Positions 8,090 through 15,136 of a stretch of DNA of 38,737 bases are shown piece after piece; within the stretch, counting starts at the first letter, position 1, and each line of letters opens with the position of its first letter. Position numbers and translations under genes: made by a program. The DNA comes from a virus, in IMG/VR virus record IMGVR_UViG_3300035666_000067, positions 1 through 38,737 of that record; one strand, 5' to 3'. The notes beneath the pieces were generated by a model, which worked only from the letters and a program-made list of their open reading frames with translations, was not told where the DNA came from and ran no database searches.

Positions 8090-8527
8090 ATGCCATCCTT
8101 CATGACGCGAGAAGCCCTGGGCCAGCAGGCCAAGGCCGTCCACGCTGGCCTCAACACGGCTCTGTTCAAGATGTCGCTCTCGGTCACGCCGGCGGCGCTG
8201 GACACCATCGAAATCGGCCGCCTGCCCTACGGCGCGGTCCCGCTCAAGGTCATCGCGTACCGGGACCAGGCCGATGCGACCCAGGGCGCGTTCAGTCTCG
8301 GCACCAGCGCCAGCTTCGCGCTAATTGCCGCGTCGGTGGCGTTCGCCACGGCTGATCGGGCCACGGCGCTGACGCCGAACCCGCAGGCCCAGCGTCTCAG
8401 CGCCAGCGCCAGCGACCCGCAGCGGGGCATCCCGCTCGTCGTCACGGCGCTGTCCGGGCTGTCCGTGGGCAATCAGTTCCACCTGGCTGTCCAGTACGTC
8501 ATGGACGACGCTCGCCCGCGGGGCTAA
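8090..8527 (+). CDS. Capsid decoration/cement protein, copy 2
   Basis: A 145-residue paralog of the preceding product. Shared blocks in the same order are KAVHAG(T/L)NTALF, the S-L/T-SVT strand, (I/L)G(K/R)LP..AVP(I/L), GTSAS and the C-terminal (V/A)VQYV(L/M)DD. The middle and C-terminal tail (DARPRG) differ. ATG 8090 is preceded by GGAGG at 8079-8083, just after the stop of copy 1. The pair looks like a gene duplication followed by divergence, possibly for two classes of capsid site or as inner and outer layers; which one is used where cannot be read from the sequence. Confidence 0.8.
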   Translation: MPSFMTREALGQQAKAVHAGLNTALFKMSLSVTPAALDTIEIGRLPYGAVPLKVIAYRDQADATQGAFSLGTSASFALIAASVAFATADRATALTPNPQAQRLSASASDPQRGIPLVVTALSGLSVGNQFHLAVQYVMDDARPRG

Positions 8528-8532
8528 CATCG

Positions 8533-8578
8533 CCCCCCAGCGCGGACCGGCCAACCACAAGGCCGGCCGCGCCGGGGG
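8533..8578 (+). terminator. Very strong hairpin that includes the downstream ribosome site
   Basis: An almost perfect stem: left arm CCCCC-a-GCGCGG-a-CCGGCC (8534-8552), loop AACCACAA (8553-8560), right arm GGCCGGCCGCGC-c-GGGGG (8561-8578), giving 17 pairs with one bulge and one mismatch. There is no T-run. The GGGGG of the right arm is the only plausible ribosome site for the TPR-glycosyltransferase at ATG 8584, so the stem would hide it. It may be a transcript-end/processing hairpin after the capsid genes or a brake on the accessory cassette. Confidence 0.6.
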
Positions 8579-8583
8579 AACCG

Positions 8584-10014
8584 ATGCACCAACTAGGCCT
8601 CAACGCCGTGCTCGAGCGCCTCGAGCAGGCGCTCCACACCGACGACCTCAACACCGCGTCCGCCCTGCTGTGGCCGGCGCTTGACCAGGCCCCCGAGCTC
8701 GGGGTGCTGTGGTTCCACGCCGGCAACCTGTGGATGAAGCTGGGCCAGTCCGCGCCGGCGGTGCTGGCGTTCCGCCGCGCCTACGAGCTCGAGGGCAACC
8801 CGCGCATCCTGACCAACCTGGGGTGCGCCTACCGGAAGCTCAACGACCGGGAGCGCGGCGAGGCGGTGCTGCGGCGGGCGGTGGCGATCCTGCCGGACGA
8901 CCCCAGCAGCCTCATCAACCTGGGCGCCGCGCACGTCAACGAAGGCGACCCGTACCCCGGCATGGCGCCGCTCGAGCACGCGCTGGCCCTGGGCCGCGAG
9001 GACGCCGCCTGGAACCTGGCGCTGCTGTACCTGGAGGCCGGCCGCTTCGGCGAGGGCTTCGACCTGTACGCGACCGGCGTGGGCCGCGAGCGCAACCTGC
9101 GGCGCTACTCCGACGGCAACACCCCGGAGCCGGTCATGCTGACGCCGGAGCTCCCGCGGGCCGGCAAGACCCTGGTGCTGTGGGCGGAGCAGGGCATCGG
9201 CGACGAGCTCATGTTTTCCACGCTCCTGCCCGAGGCGCGCCGCGACTTCGGCCGCGTGATCGCCGAATGCCACCCGCGCCTCATCAACATCCTGCGCCAA
9301 GCGTTCCCCGGCATCGAGTTCCACCCGACCCGGAAAGACGACTGGATAACCTGGCCCATCAAGGGCGGGGTCGTCGCCGACTACAAGGCGCCGCTGGGCG
9401 ACCTGGCCCGGCTGTACCGCCGGACGCGCGAGTCCTTCCGGCCGGGCTTCCCCTGGTACGCGCAGGCCTACGACGCGGCCGAGGCCGCCGCCTACCGCAG
9501 CCGGCTGCTGGCGCTCGCCCAGGGCCGCCCCATCGTCGGCCTGGCGATCCGCGGCGGCGTGATGACCACCGCTCGCACCGAGCGGACCCTGCGGCCCCAG
9601 GACATCGAGCCGCTGTTTAGGGACACCAACGCGCTGTTCGTGGGCCTGGACTACGAGGACATGGCCGGCTTTGAGGCCGCGATCCTGGACCGCTACGGGC
9701 CAGGCCGCTACGTCAACCTCCCGGCCATCACCATCGCCTACGACTACGCGCACACCGCAGCCCTGGTCGCGGCGCTCGAGCTCGTCGTGACGGTGTGCCA
9801 GTCGGTCGCGCACCTGGCCGCCGGCATGGGCCAGCCCACCCGGGTGCTGACGCCGGCAAAGGTCGCCTGGCGCTACGGCCTCGAGGAGGAGGCCTGGTAT
9901 TGGTACGACCACGGCGGCGCGCTCCTGTACCGCCAGACGCGGCCCGGCGGCGACTGGGGTCCGGCCATCGCCCGCGTCGTCCAGGACATCAACCACATGG
10001 AGCGCAGGACATGA
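8584..10014 (+). CDS. TPR protein with GT9/heptosyltransferase-like domain
   Basis: A 476-residue two-part protein. Residues about 1-175 are TPR repeats (WFHAGNLWMKLGQSAPAVLAF; ILTNLGCAYRKLNDRERGEAVL; SLINLGAAHVNEGDPYPGMAPL; AAWNLALLYLEAGRFGEGFDLY). From about 190 comes KTLVLWAEQGIGDELMFSTL, a hallmark of bacterial TPR-linked glycosyltransferases of the heptosyltransferase type, then IIAECHPRL-like and GLAIRGG strands and a C-terminal QSVAHLAAGMGQPTRVL (about 405-421) that would form the donor site. It would transfer a sugar to a protein or glycan; acceptor unknown. First gene of a four-gene cassette between capsid and adaptor genes; coupled to the methyltransferase by ATGATGA. Confidence 0.82.
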   Translation: MHQLGLNAVLERLEQALHTDDLNTASALLWPALDQAPELGVLWFHAGNLWMKLGQSAPAVLAFRRAYELEGNPRILTNLGCAYRKLNDRERGEAVLRRAVAILPDDPSSLINLGAAHVNEGDPYPGMAPLEHALALGREDAAWNLALLYLEAGRFGEGFDLYATGVGRERNLRRYSDGNTPEPVMLTPELPRAGKTLVLWAEQGIGDELMFSTLLPEARRDFGRVIAECHPRLINILRQAFPGIEFHPTRKDDWITWPIKGGVVADYKAPLGDLARLYRRTRESFRPGFPWYAQAYDAAEAAAYRSRLLALAQGRPIVGLAIRGGVMTTARTERTLRPQDIEPLFRDTNALFVGLDYEDMAGFEAAILDRYGPGRYVNLPAITIAYDYAHTAALVAALELVVTVCQSVAHLAAGMGQPTRVLTPAKVAWRYGLEEEAWYWYDHGGALLYRQTRPGGDWGPAIARVVQDINHMERRT

Positions 10015-10586
10015 TGACCCCGCACCCCTTCGACCAGGTGCGCCGCTGGCACGTCCTGGCCGGGATCGTGATGCGCTTCGGCTTGCGCCGGTTCGTGGAA
10101 GTGGGCTGCAAGAACGGGCAGACCACGGCTTTCCTGCTGGCCGCGGAGCCCGAGCTCACCGCCATCACCATCGACCCGTGGCAGTCATTCCCGGAGCACG
10201 CCGGCCGCGTCGGCGGGGAAACCTACGAGGCCTGGGAATTCGACGCCATCGAGCGCGAGTACCAGCAGCACATGGCGCCATTCGGCGACCGGGTGACCCA
10301 CTACCGCCAGACGAGCCAGGCCGCGGCCCAGGAAGTGCCGAACGAGAGCCGGGACCTGGTATTCATCGACGCCGCGCACGACTACGAGAACGTGAAGCAC
10401 GACATCAAGCTCTGGCTGCCGACGCTCCGGCGCGGCGGCGTCCTGGCCGGCCACGACTACCAGCACAGGTTCCCCGGCGTGATGCAGGCGGTGGCGGAAT
10501 CTTTCTGCCTGTTCGATGTCGGCGTCTCGGCCGACTCCGTCTGGTGGGTCCAGGTGGACCGCGGGGAGGCGCGCCGTGCCGCGTAA
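10011..10586 (+). CDS. Class I SAM-dependent methyltransferase (Methyltransf_24-like)
   Basis: A 191-residue Rossmann methyltransferase. Motif I is RFVEVGCKNGQTTAFLL (residues 27-43, G32 and G36), the acidic end of the second strand is AITIDPW, and DLVFIDAAHDYENVKHDI (about 113-130) with RRGGVLAGHDY follows as in Methyltransf_24 proteins that act on sugars or other small groups. Start ATG 10011 overlaps the previous stop; ATG 10014 also possible. A longer in-frame extension to 9795 would overlap the glycosyltransferase and is rejected. In this setting it may methylate a sugar added by the neighbouring transferases; this is inference. Confidence 0.83.
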   Translation: MMTPHPFDQVRRWHVLAGIVMRFGLRRFVEVGCKNGQTTAFLLAAEPELTAITIDPWQSFPEHAGRVGGETYEAWEFDAIEREYQQHMAPFGDRVTHYRQTSQAAAQEVPNESRDLVFIDAAHDYENVKHDIKLWLPTLRRGGVLAGHDYQHRFPGVMQAVAESFCLFDVGVSADSVWWVQVDRGEARRAA

Positions 10587-11301
10587 CTACTGCTGGTTCA
10601 TCACCGGCCAGGGCGAGCACCGGCGCATGCTCGAGGCCAGCATCGAGTCCGTCCGCCGCCACGACCCGCGGGCCGCGCTCCACGTCATCGACGCCGACTC
10701 CGCCCTGGCGCCGGCCGGCCCGATGATGCTGGCGAACATCGACGCCATCTGGACGGTCCTGGCAAACCTGCCCCGCGGCGACGAGCTCATCGCGCTGGAC
10801 TGCGACACCATCGTCCAGGCTCCGCTGCCGCTACTCCACCTGGGCGAGGCCCAGGCCGACCTAGCCGTCACGTTCCGGGACCACGTCGCCCGCGGCCCCG
10901 ACGGCGAGAAGCAGGTGGGCATCGCCGGCGAGCAGCCGTACAACTTCGGCGTGCTCGGCTTCCGCGCCTCGCCCGGCGGCCTCGAGGCCTGCCTGTGGCT
11001 GCGCGAGCGCGTGCGCCGCATGGGACCGCAGCTGCGGGCCTGGTACGGCAACCAGGTGGCCCTGGCCGAGCTCCTGGGCCCGTGCCCGAAGGACGACCAG
11101 CCCGACCTCCTGCTGGCCGACATCCCCTGGGCCGACGACCTGACGGGCACCGGCATCACCGTCGCCCGCTGGCCGTGCCAGGAGTGGAATTTCACCCCGG
11201 AGCCTGGCGAGTCCTACGCCCACGCCCGGGTGCTGCACTTCAAGGGCCACAGCCGCGACCTGTTCGGCCCGACCGCCAAGGAGCTCGGCCTGCCGTGGTG
11301 A
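10576..11301 (+). CDS. GT-A fold glycosyltransferase (DxD)
   Basis: A 241-residue protein starting at GTG 10576 (VPRNYCWFITGQGEHRRML), 11 bp inside the methyltransferase and preceded by GGGGAGG (10562-10568). Its DxD metal/nucleotide-sugar motif is LIALDCDTIVQAPL (D75, D77), followed by YNFGVLGFRASPGGLEACL, the common GT8-like segment that positions the acceptor, and a C-terminal LHFKGHSRDLFGP with a His-containing motif seen in GT8-type enzymes. The longer frame from 10516 is rejected because it only adds a shadow of the methyltransferase. Donor and acceptor sugars unknown. Confidence 0.8.
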   Translation: MPRNYCWFITGQGEHRRMLEASIESVRRHDPRAALHVIDADSALAPAGPMMLANIDAIWTVLANLPRGDELIALDCDTIVQAPLPLLHLGEAQADLAVTFRDHVARGPDGEKQVGIAGEQPYNFGVLGFRASPGGLEACLWLRERVRRMGPQLRAWYGNQVALAELLGPCPKDDQPDLLLADIPWADDLTGTGITVARWPCQEWNFTPEPGESYAHARVLHFKGHSRDLFGPTAKELGLPW

Positions 11302-12158
11302 TCCCCGTCTACATCGGCTACGACCGGGCCGAGCCGGTCGCGTTCCACGTCCTCGCCTCGAGCCTCATCCGGCACGCGAGCAGCCCCCTGAGCATCACGG
11401 CGGTTGGCTCGTCGGTCCTGCCGCGGGACATCTACCGGCGGCCCCGCGGCCCGCACGACTCCACGGAGTTCTCCAACGCCCGGTTCGCCGTGCCGCTGCT
11501 GGCCGGGTACCAGGGCTGGGCCGTGTTCATGGACTGCGACATGCTGGCCGTCGGCGACCTAACCGAGCTCTGGCAGCAGCGGGACCCGTCCAAGGCGGTG
11601 ATGGTCGTCCGGCACAACCACGTCCCAGAACACCGCCGGAAGTTCCTGGGCCAGGAGCAGGCCCGCTACAGCCGGAAGAATTGGAGCAGCCTCATGCTGC
11701 TCAACTGCGCGCACCCGGCCTCCCGGACCCTGACGGCCGAGTACCTGGCCGACGCGCCGGGCCTGGACCTCCATCAATTTGCCTGGTGCCGGGACGAGGA
11801 AATCGGCTTCATCCACGGCGGCTGGAACGTCCTGCTCACCGACGGCCGCCTCGAGCACCCGGAGCCGGCCGCGGCGCCGAAGCTCCTGCACATGACCCAG
11901 GGCGGCCCCTGGCACGGCGAGGCAACCCTCACCGGGATGGGCGAGGCCTGGCTCGGCGAGCTCCGCGCGCTTCTGGACGGCGGCAACCCGCGCGGGCTGG
12001 TAACCTCCAACGTGGCGCCGGATGTGGCGCTGCTGACTGTTCTCTACCGGAAAGGGGGTGATTCGCGTGAAGGGCAAGAAGGGCAAGGGCGGCGGCAAGA
12101 AGAAATACTGACCGCCGAGGGGCGGGCGCCGGAGGACGGCGCCCTGCCCATTGGGTGA
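11298..12158 (+). CDS. GT-A glycosyltransferase of a common phage type
   Basis: A 286-residue protein beginning IPVYIGYDRAEPVAFHVLASSLIRH, the typical start of phage and bacterial transferases of the IFIGYDPREAVAYHVL kind. Other family blocks: FSNARFAVPLLAGYQGWAVFMDCDML (DxD D79/D81), KNWSSLMLLNCAHP, FAWCRDEEIGFI and LLHMTQGGPWH (catalytic-region His). Start GTG 11298 overlaps the preceding stop (GTGA); GTG 11295 is an alternative. The last 35 or so residues (from about 12050) are poor in hydrophobics and overlap both a Lys-rich micro-ORF and a hairpin, so the domain proper ends earlier. Cassette partner of the three upstream genes. Confidence 0.85.
   Translation: MIPVYIGYDRAEPVAFHVLASSLIRHASSPLSITAVGSSVLPRDIYRRPRGPHDSTEFSNARFAVPLLAGYQGWAVFMDCDMLAVGDLTELWQQRDPSKAVMVVRHNHVPEHRRKFLGQEQARYSRKNWSSLMLLNCAHPASRTLTAEYLADAPGLDLHQFAWCRDEEIGFIHGGWNVLLTDGRLEHPEPAAAPKLLHMTQGGPWHGEATLTGMGEAWLGELRALLDGGNPRGLVTSNVAPDVALLTVLYRKGGDSREGQEGQGRRQEEILTAEGRAPEDGALPIG
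12058..12111 (+). CDS. Candidate Lys/Gly-rich micropeptide
   Basis: In a different frame inside the 3' end of the glycosyltransferase, GTG 12058 or GTG 12067 opens a peptide of 17 or 14 residues reading VKGKKGKGGGKKKY before TGA 12109-12111. AAAGGGGG (12051-12058) sits 8-9 bp before GTG 12067. Nine of the last fourteen residues are Lys or Gly repeats, and every codon is the GC-rich or preferred one. Similar tiny Lys-rich ORFs are often annotated in phage morphogenesis clusters. It may be real and nucleic-acid binding, but size prevents proof. Confidence 0.4.
   Translation: MIRVKGKKGKGGGKKKY
12120..12149 (+). terminator. GC-rich hairpin after the glycosyltransferase cassette
   Basis: Inverted repeat GGGCGGGCGCC (12120-12130), loop GGAGGAC, and GGCGCCCTGCCC (12138-12149), pairing over 11 bp with one bulged base. 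It begins 8 bp after the micropeptide stop and lies inside the last codons of the glycosyltransferase frame. There is no T-run, so a factor-independent terminator is uncertain. Together with the hairpin at 8533-8578 it brackets the cassette. Confidence 0.4.
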
Positions 12159-12259
12159 TCCCGTGAGCCGTCGCCGCGTCAACCCGAGCCGTCTACAATC
12201 CCCCCCGGAGCCGCGGTGCCCGATGTGCGGGCGCCCCACGGCCCCGGAGGGCGAGCACC

Positions 12260-12892
12260 ATGGCGGGATTCCAGACGGTCATCGGCCAAGTCCTGACGGA
12301 CATCAACCGGGGCAGCGAGCACAGCGCCCGCGTCCGCCTCGCGCTCGTTGAGGCCATCGAGCACTACCAGGCCGTCCGCTTCGGCTGGAACCAGAAGCGC
12401 GCCACCGCGGCCCTGACGAGCGGCGTGGAGTACCTGGCGCTGCCGTCCGACTGGATCGAGAACGACGCGCTTCGCATGGCCGTCAGCAGCAACGAAGTCC
12501 ACCCCCTGCGGGAAGTGACCTTCGACTACATCGACGAGCGCAGCATCGACCCCACCCACCGCGGCCGACCGGCCTATTACGCGGTCCAGAATCGCAGCCT
12601 GCGGTTCTACCCGATCCCGGAAACCTCCTACAACTTGCAGATGAGCTACCACTACGCGCTGGGCGAGATTTCCCTGAGCGCGAGCGACAGCGCCAGCAAC
12701 GCCTGGACCAATGAAGGCCTGGTCCTGATCCGCACGCGGGCCACCGCCGACGTGCTCGAGACGTACATCGGCGGGCAGGAGTCCTTCCAGCACGCGGCCA
12801 TCCTTCGCCAGCGCGAGCTCGATACGCTCGAGCGGCTTAAGGCTCGCGCCAACCGCGAGCAGTCCGGCGCCGGCCTTAAGCCGTACATCTAG
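12260..12892 (+). CDS. Head-tail adaptor (SU10 adaptor/gp4-like)
   Basis: A 210-residue protein that would form the ring below the portal. It starts FQTVIGQVLTDINRGSEHSARVRLALVEAIEHYQAVRFGWNQ, typical of phage adaptors with a helical N-terminus, followed by a beta insert (YLALPSDWIENDALRM; REVTFDYIDERSIDPTHRGRPAYYAVQNRSLRFYPIP) and two C-terminal helices (RTRATADVLETYIGG; AILRQRELDTLERLKARANRE). GGAGGGCGAGC lies before ATG 12260. Its partners are the portal and the tail-hub protein. Confidence 0.87.
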   Translation: MAGFQTVIGQVLTDINRGSEHSARVRLALVEAIEHYQAVRFGWNQKRATAALTSGVEYLALPSDWIENDALRMAVSSNEVHPLREVTFDYIDERSIDPTHRGRPAYYAVQNRSLRFYPIPETSYNLQMSYHYALGEISLSASDSASNAWTNEGLVLIRTRATADVLETYIGGQESFQHAAILRQRELDTLERLKARANREQSGAGLKPYI

Positions 12893-12895
12893 ACC

Positions 12896-14299
12896 ATGGC
12901 CGACTACGACCTGGTCGATACCGGCGACACGTTCCGCCCCTGGAACCTGCCGTTCCAGCAGTTCCCGGAGGAGCGCATCGGCATCGTCGCCAACAGCGAC
13001 GTGAGCGGCGAGCTCGAGGCCTGCCGGCGGTACGCCGACGCGCACGGCATCCCGCGGGCCAACATCGTCAGCATCGCCGCCACCGACAAAATCGAGATTG
13101 CCACCGGCCTCCCGAACGATGCCGCCATCTATGAGCGTTTTGTCGCCCCGGTGCGCGAGCACGCGAACGAGCAGCGGCTCCTGGCGCACCTAGCCGGCCC
13201 GACCATCCCCCAGTCCATCCAGATTCCGAGCTCGCCCACCAACTACGTCCGCACCGACGAAATCCTGCGGAACGTTCGCCTGTGGAAGCAGCAAAGCGAC
13301 CTCGAGCTCCTGCCGCTGAATGCCCCGCAAACCTACATGGGCAAGGTGAACCTGGACCTCAACAACCTGAACCCCGCGGAACCCAGCGACCTGCGCGACG
13401 CCTACTGGCCGCCGATGGCGGCGAAGTCCGGGCCCGGCGCGTGGACGCCGTGGGAATTCATGCGCCCCGAATACACGGCCATGTGGGGCCGGCCCGGGGG
13501 CGCGCTCGCCATCGGCAAAATCGGCTGGTGGCAATGGAACACCTACCGCCCGTTCAACAGCCTGGAGTTCGTGGACACGCTCAACGAACGCTACCTGGCG
13601 GCGCGGTCGCGGTCGCGGGCGGAGGCGCTGGCGCTGCCGCACATCGTCAGCATCAGGCCCGTCACCCAGAACCTTCACAACAGCTGGGCCTACTGGCAGG
13701 CCTGGCTCCGCAACAACCTCGGGATGTCCGTGAAGTGGGACGTGGTCGCCGGCGACGTCACCGAAGCCGTGGAGGGATACCTTGATCCCGCGTACCGGAC
13801 GGCCGCGCTGGACTCCGCCCTGGTGCGCGAGCCGGCCTACTTCGTCGTCGGGGTGATGAACAACTACAGCGTCTATCCGCCCTGGAATGACCCGTACATC
13901 GCCCAGCGGTTCGCGGCCCAGCTGGGTGGCGGACTCATCGCCTCGCTGTCCTTCCCGTACCTCGAGGGCGGCTGGATGATCGGCGGCGACGGCAACCTCG
14001 GGCTCTGCACGCAGACGACCACCTATCACATCACCACGACGACCGCGACCTTCTACCCGAGCATCTACACCGCGCTCCTGCGCGGCATGTCCTGGCTCGA
14101 GGCCAACGCCTACGCGCGCGAGGCGCTGGGCGCCGGCGACCCGCTGTTCCGGCCCTACCCCGGCGGGCTCAACTACAGCACCGGCGCCTGGGATGCGTCG
14201 CTCGAGCTCACCTGGCCGGTGGACTGGGAGAACCCGTCGCCATCGCCAGGCTCGGCATCCTGGGAAGCCACCGCCGGCGCCGCGTCGGTGTGGTCGTAG
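12896..14299 (+). CDS. TIGR03790-like protein in the tail locus
   Basis: A 467-residue protein. Its start, RIGIVANSDVSGELEACRRYADAHGIPRANIVSI (split at about residues 27-60), and DAAIYERFVAPVREH match the N-terminal pattern of bacterial TIGR03790 family proteins, where (V)LV.N..S..S.EI..YYA..RGIP..NI is typical. The C-terminal part, TALLRGMSWLEANAYAREALGAGDPLFRPYPGGLNY, matches the family ending (LRGYTWAEA...GDPLYRP). Between them lie IGKIGWWQWNTYRPF and YFVVGVMNNYSVYPPW. The family is uncharacterised; its GDP ending and layout recall gingipain-like folds, which is a guess. I see no signal peptide. Its place between adaptor and fibres suggests a virion tail component, perhaps one that contacts or modifies the cell surface. 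Confidence 0.6.
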   Translation: MADYDLVDTGDTFRPWNLPFQQFPEERIGIVANSDVSGELEACRRYADAHGIPRANIVSIAATDKIEIATGLPNDAAIYERFVAPVREHANEQRLLAHLAGPTIPQSIQIPSSPTNYVRTDEILRNVRLWKQQSDLELLPLNAPQTYMGKVNLDLNNLNPAEPSDLRDAYWPPMAAKSGPGAWTPWEFMRPEYTAMWGRPGGALAIGKIGWWQWNTYRPFNSLEFVDTLNERYLAARSRSRAEALALPHIVSIRPVTQNLHNSWAYWQAWLRNNLGMSVKWDVVAGDVTEAVEGYLDPAYRTAALDSALVREPAYFVVGVMNNYSVYPPWNDPYIAQRFAAQLGGGLIASLSFPYLEGGWMIGGDGNLGLCTQTTTYHITTTTATFYPSIYTALLRGMSWLEANAYAREALGAGDPLFRPYPGGLNYSTGAWDASLELTWPVDWENPSPSPGSASWEATAGAASVWS

Positions 14300-14323
14300 T
14301 AGGCTACGCAGCGGAGGCCGACC

Positions 14324-15136
14324 ATGCCGCTTGAGACAACCGCCACCTACATCAACAGCCTCAACGTGGCGTGGCCCGTCGGCACGGACCCGTTGAGCGT
14401 TGCTGACCAGCACATCCAGCTAATCAAGGCCGCCATCCGCCGCACGTTCCCGAACCTCGATTCCGCGGTGGAGGCCTCGCACCTGCAAATCAACTACCTG
14501 GTGGGAGTCAACCAGGCGGTGCAGACGCAGTTCACCAACCTGCGGGACGGCACCGCGACCGCCCGCAATGCCAACACCGCCAATACCGCCCTGTCAGCCA
14601 ACTTCGCCAACGGCGCACGGTTCGCTCGGTCCGCCGCGGTGCTGGTGCAGCCCACGACCGCCTACGGCATCAAGCAGGCCGACGAGTCCTTCGCGTTCCC
14701 CGGCGACCAGGTGGACGTGGCCGTCGTCACCGTCAGCCAGTCGGGCCTCTACACGTTCCGCGGACTCATCGTCGCGGACCTGGGTGCGATGACCGCCAAC
14801 GCCATCGTGCTGTTCGACCTGGACGGCTTCGCCACGTCTGACAGCGGGCGCTGGGCCGTCGGCGACCAGCCGGCATTCAACAGCAACCCCGTCAATGCAT
14901 CCGCTTCCCTGCGCGCGCGCCTGCCGCTGCGCGTGGCGTCTGGCCCCGTGGTCGCAGCCGCCGAGTACGGCCCGCAGACGGCGCTGATTCCGGTGCATGG
15001 CCGCCTGTCCCTGGACGGCTCCGCCAGCCGGAACATCACGCTCCGTCTGACGACGTTCTCCGGCCTCTCGCAATCCATCAAGCGCGGCAGCTACGCCGGC
15101 GTGCGCCGCCTCGGCAACGCCGTGGAGCAAATCTAA
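14324..15136 (+). CDS. Tail fibre/appendage protein, copy 1
   Basis: A 270-residue protein with a conserved virion-attachment start: ETTATYINSL, then VADQHIQLIKAAIRRTFPN (residues about 26-44), as in many podovirus tail fibres. A short Asn/Ala-rich spacer with QFTNLRDGTATARNANTANTALSANFANG (about 73-101) may form a trimeric coiled neck, and a beta-rich C-terminal domain (about 110-270) would be the receptor-facing part. GCGGAGG stands before ATG 14324. The next gene is its paralog, sharing the N-terminal half more than the C-terminal half. Confidence 0.8.
   Translation: MPLETTATYINSLNVAWPVGTDPLSVADQHIQLIKAAIRRTFPNLDSAVEASHLQINYLVGVNQAVQTQFTNLRDGTATARNANTANTALSANFANGARFARSAAVLVQPTTAYGIKQADESFAFPGDQVDVAVVTVSQSGLYTFRGLIVADLGAMTANAIVLFDLDGFATSDSGRWAVGDQPAFNSNPVNASASLRARLPLRVASGPVVAAAEYGPQTALIPVHGRLSLDGSASRNITLRLTTFSGLSQSIKRGSYAGVRRLGNAVEQI

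Noticed and set aside
12163-12351. GTG-started frame with a CPMCGRP motif before the adaptor gene
   Set aside because: The CxxC suggested a zinc ribbon, but there is only one pair and more than half of it is an out-of-frame reading of the adaptor gene.
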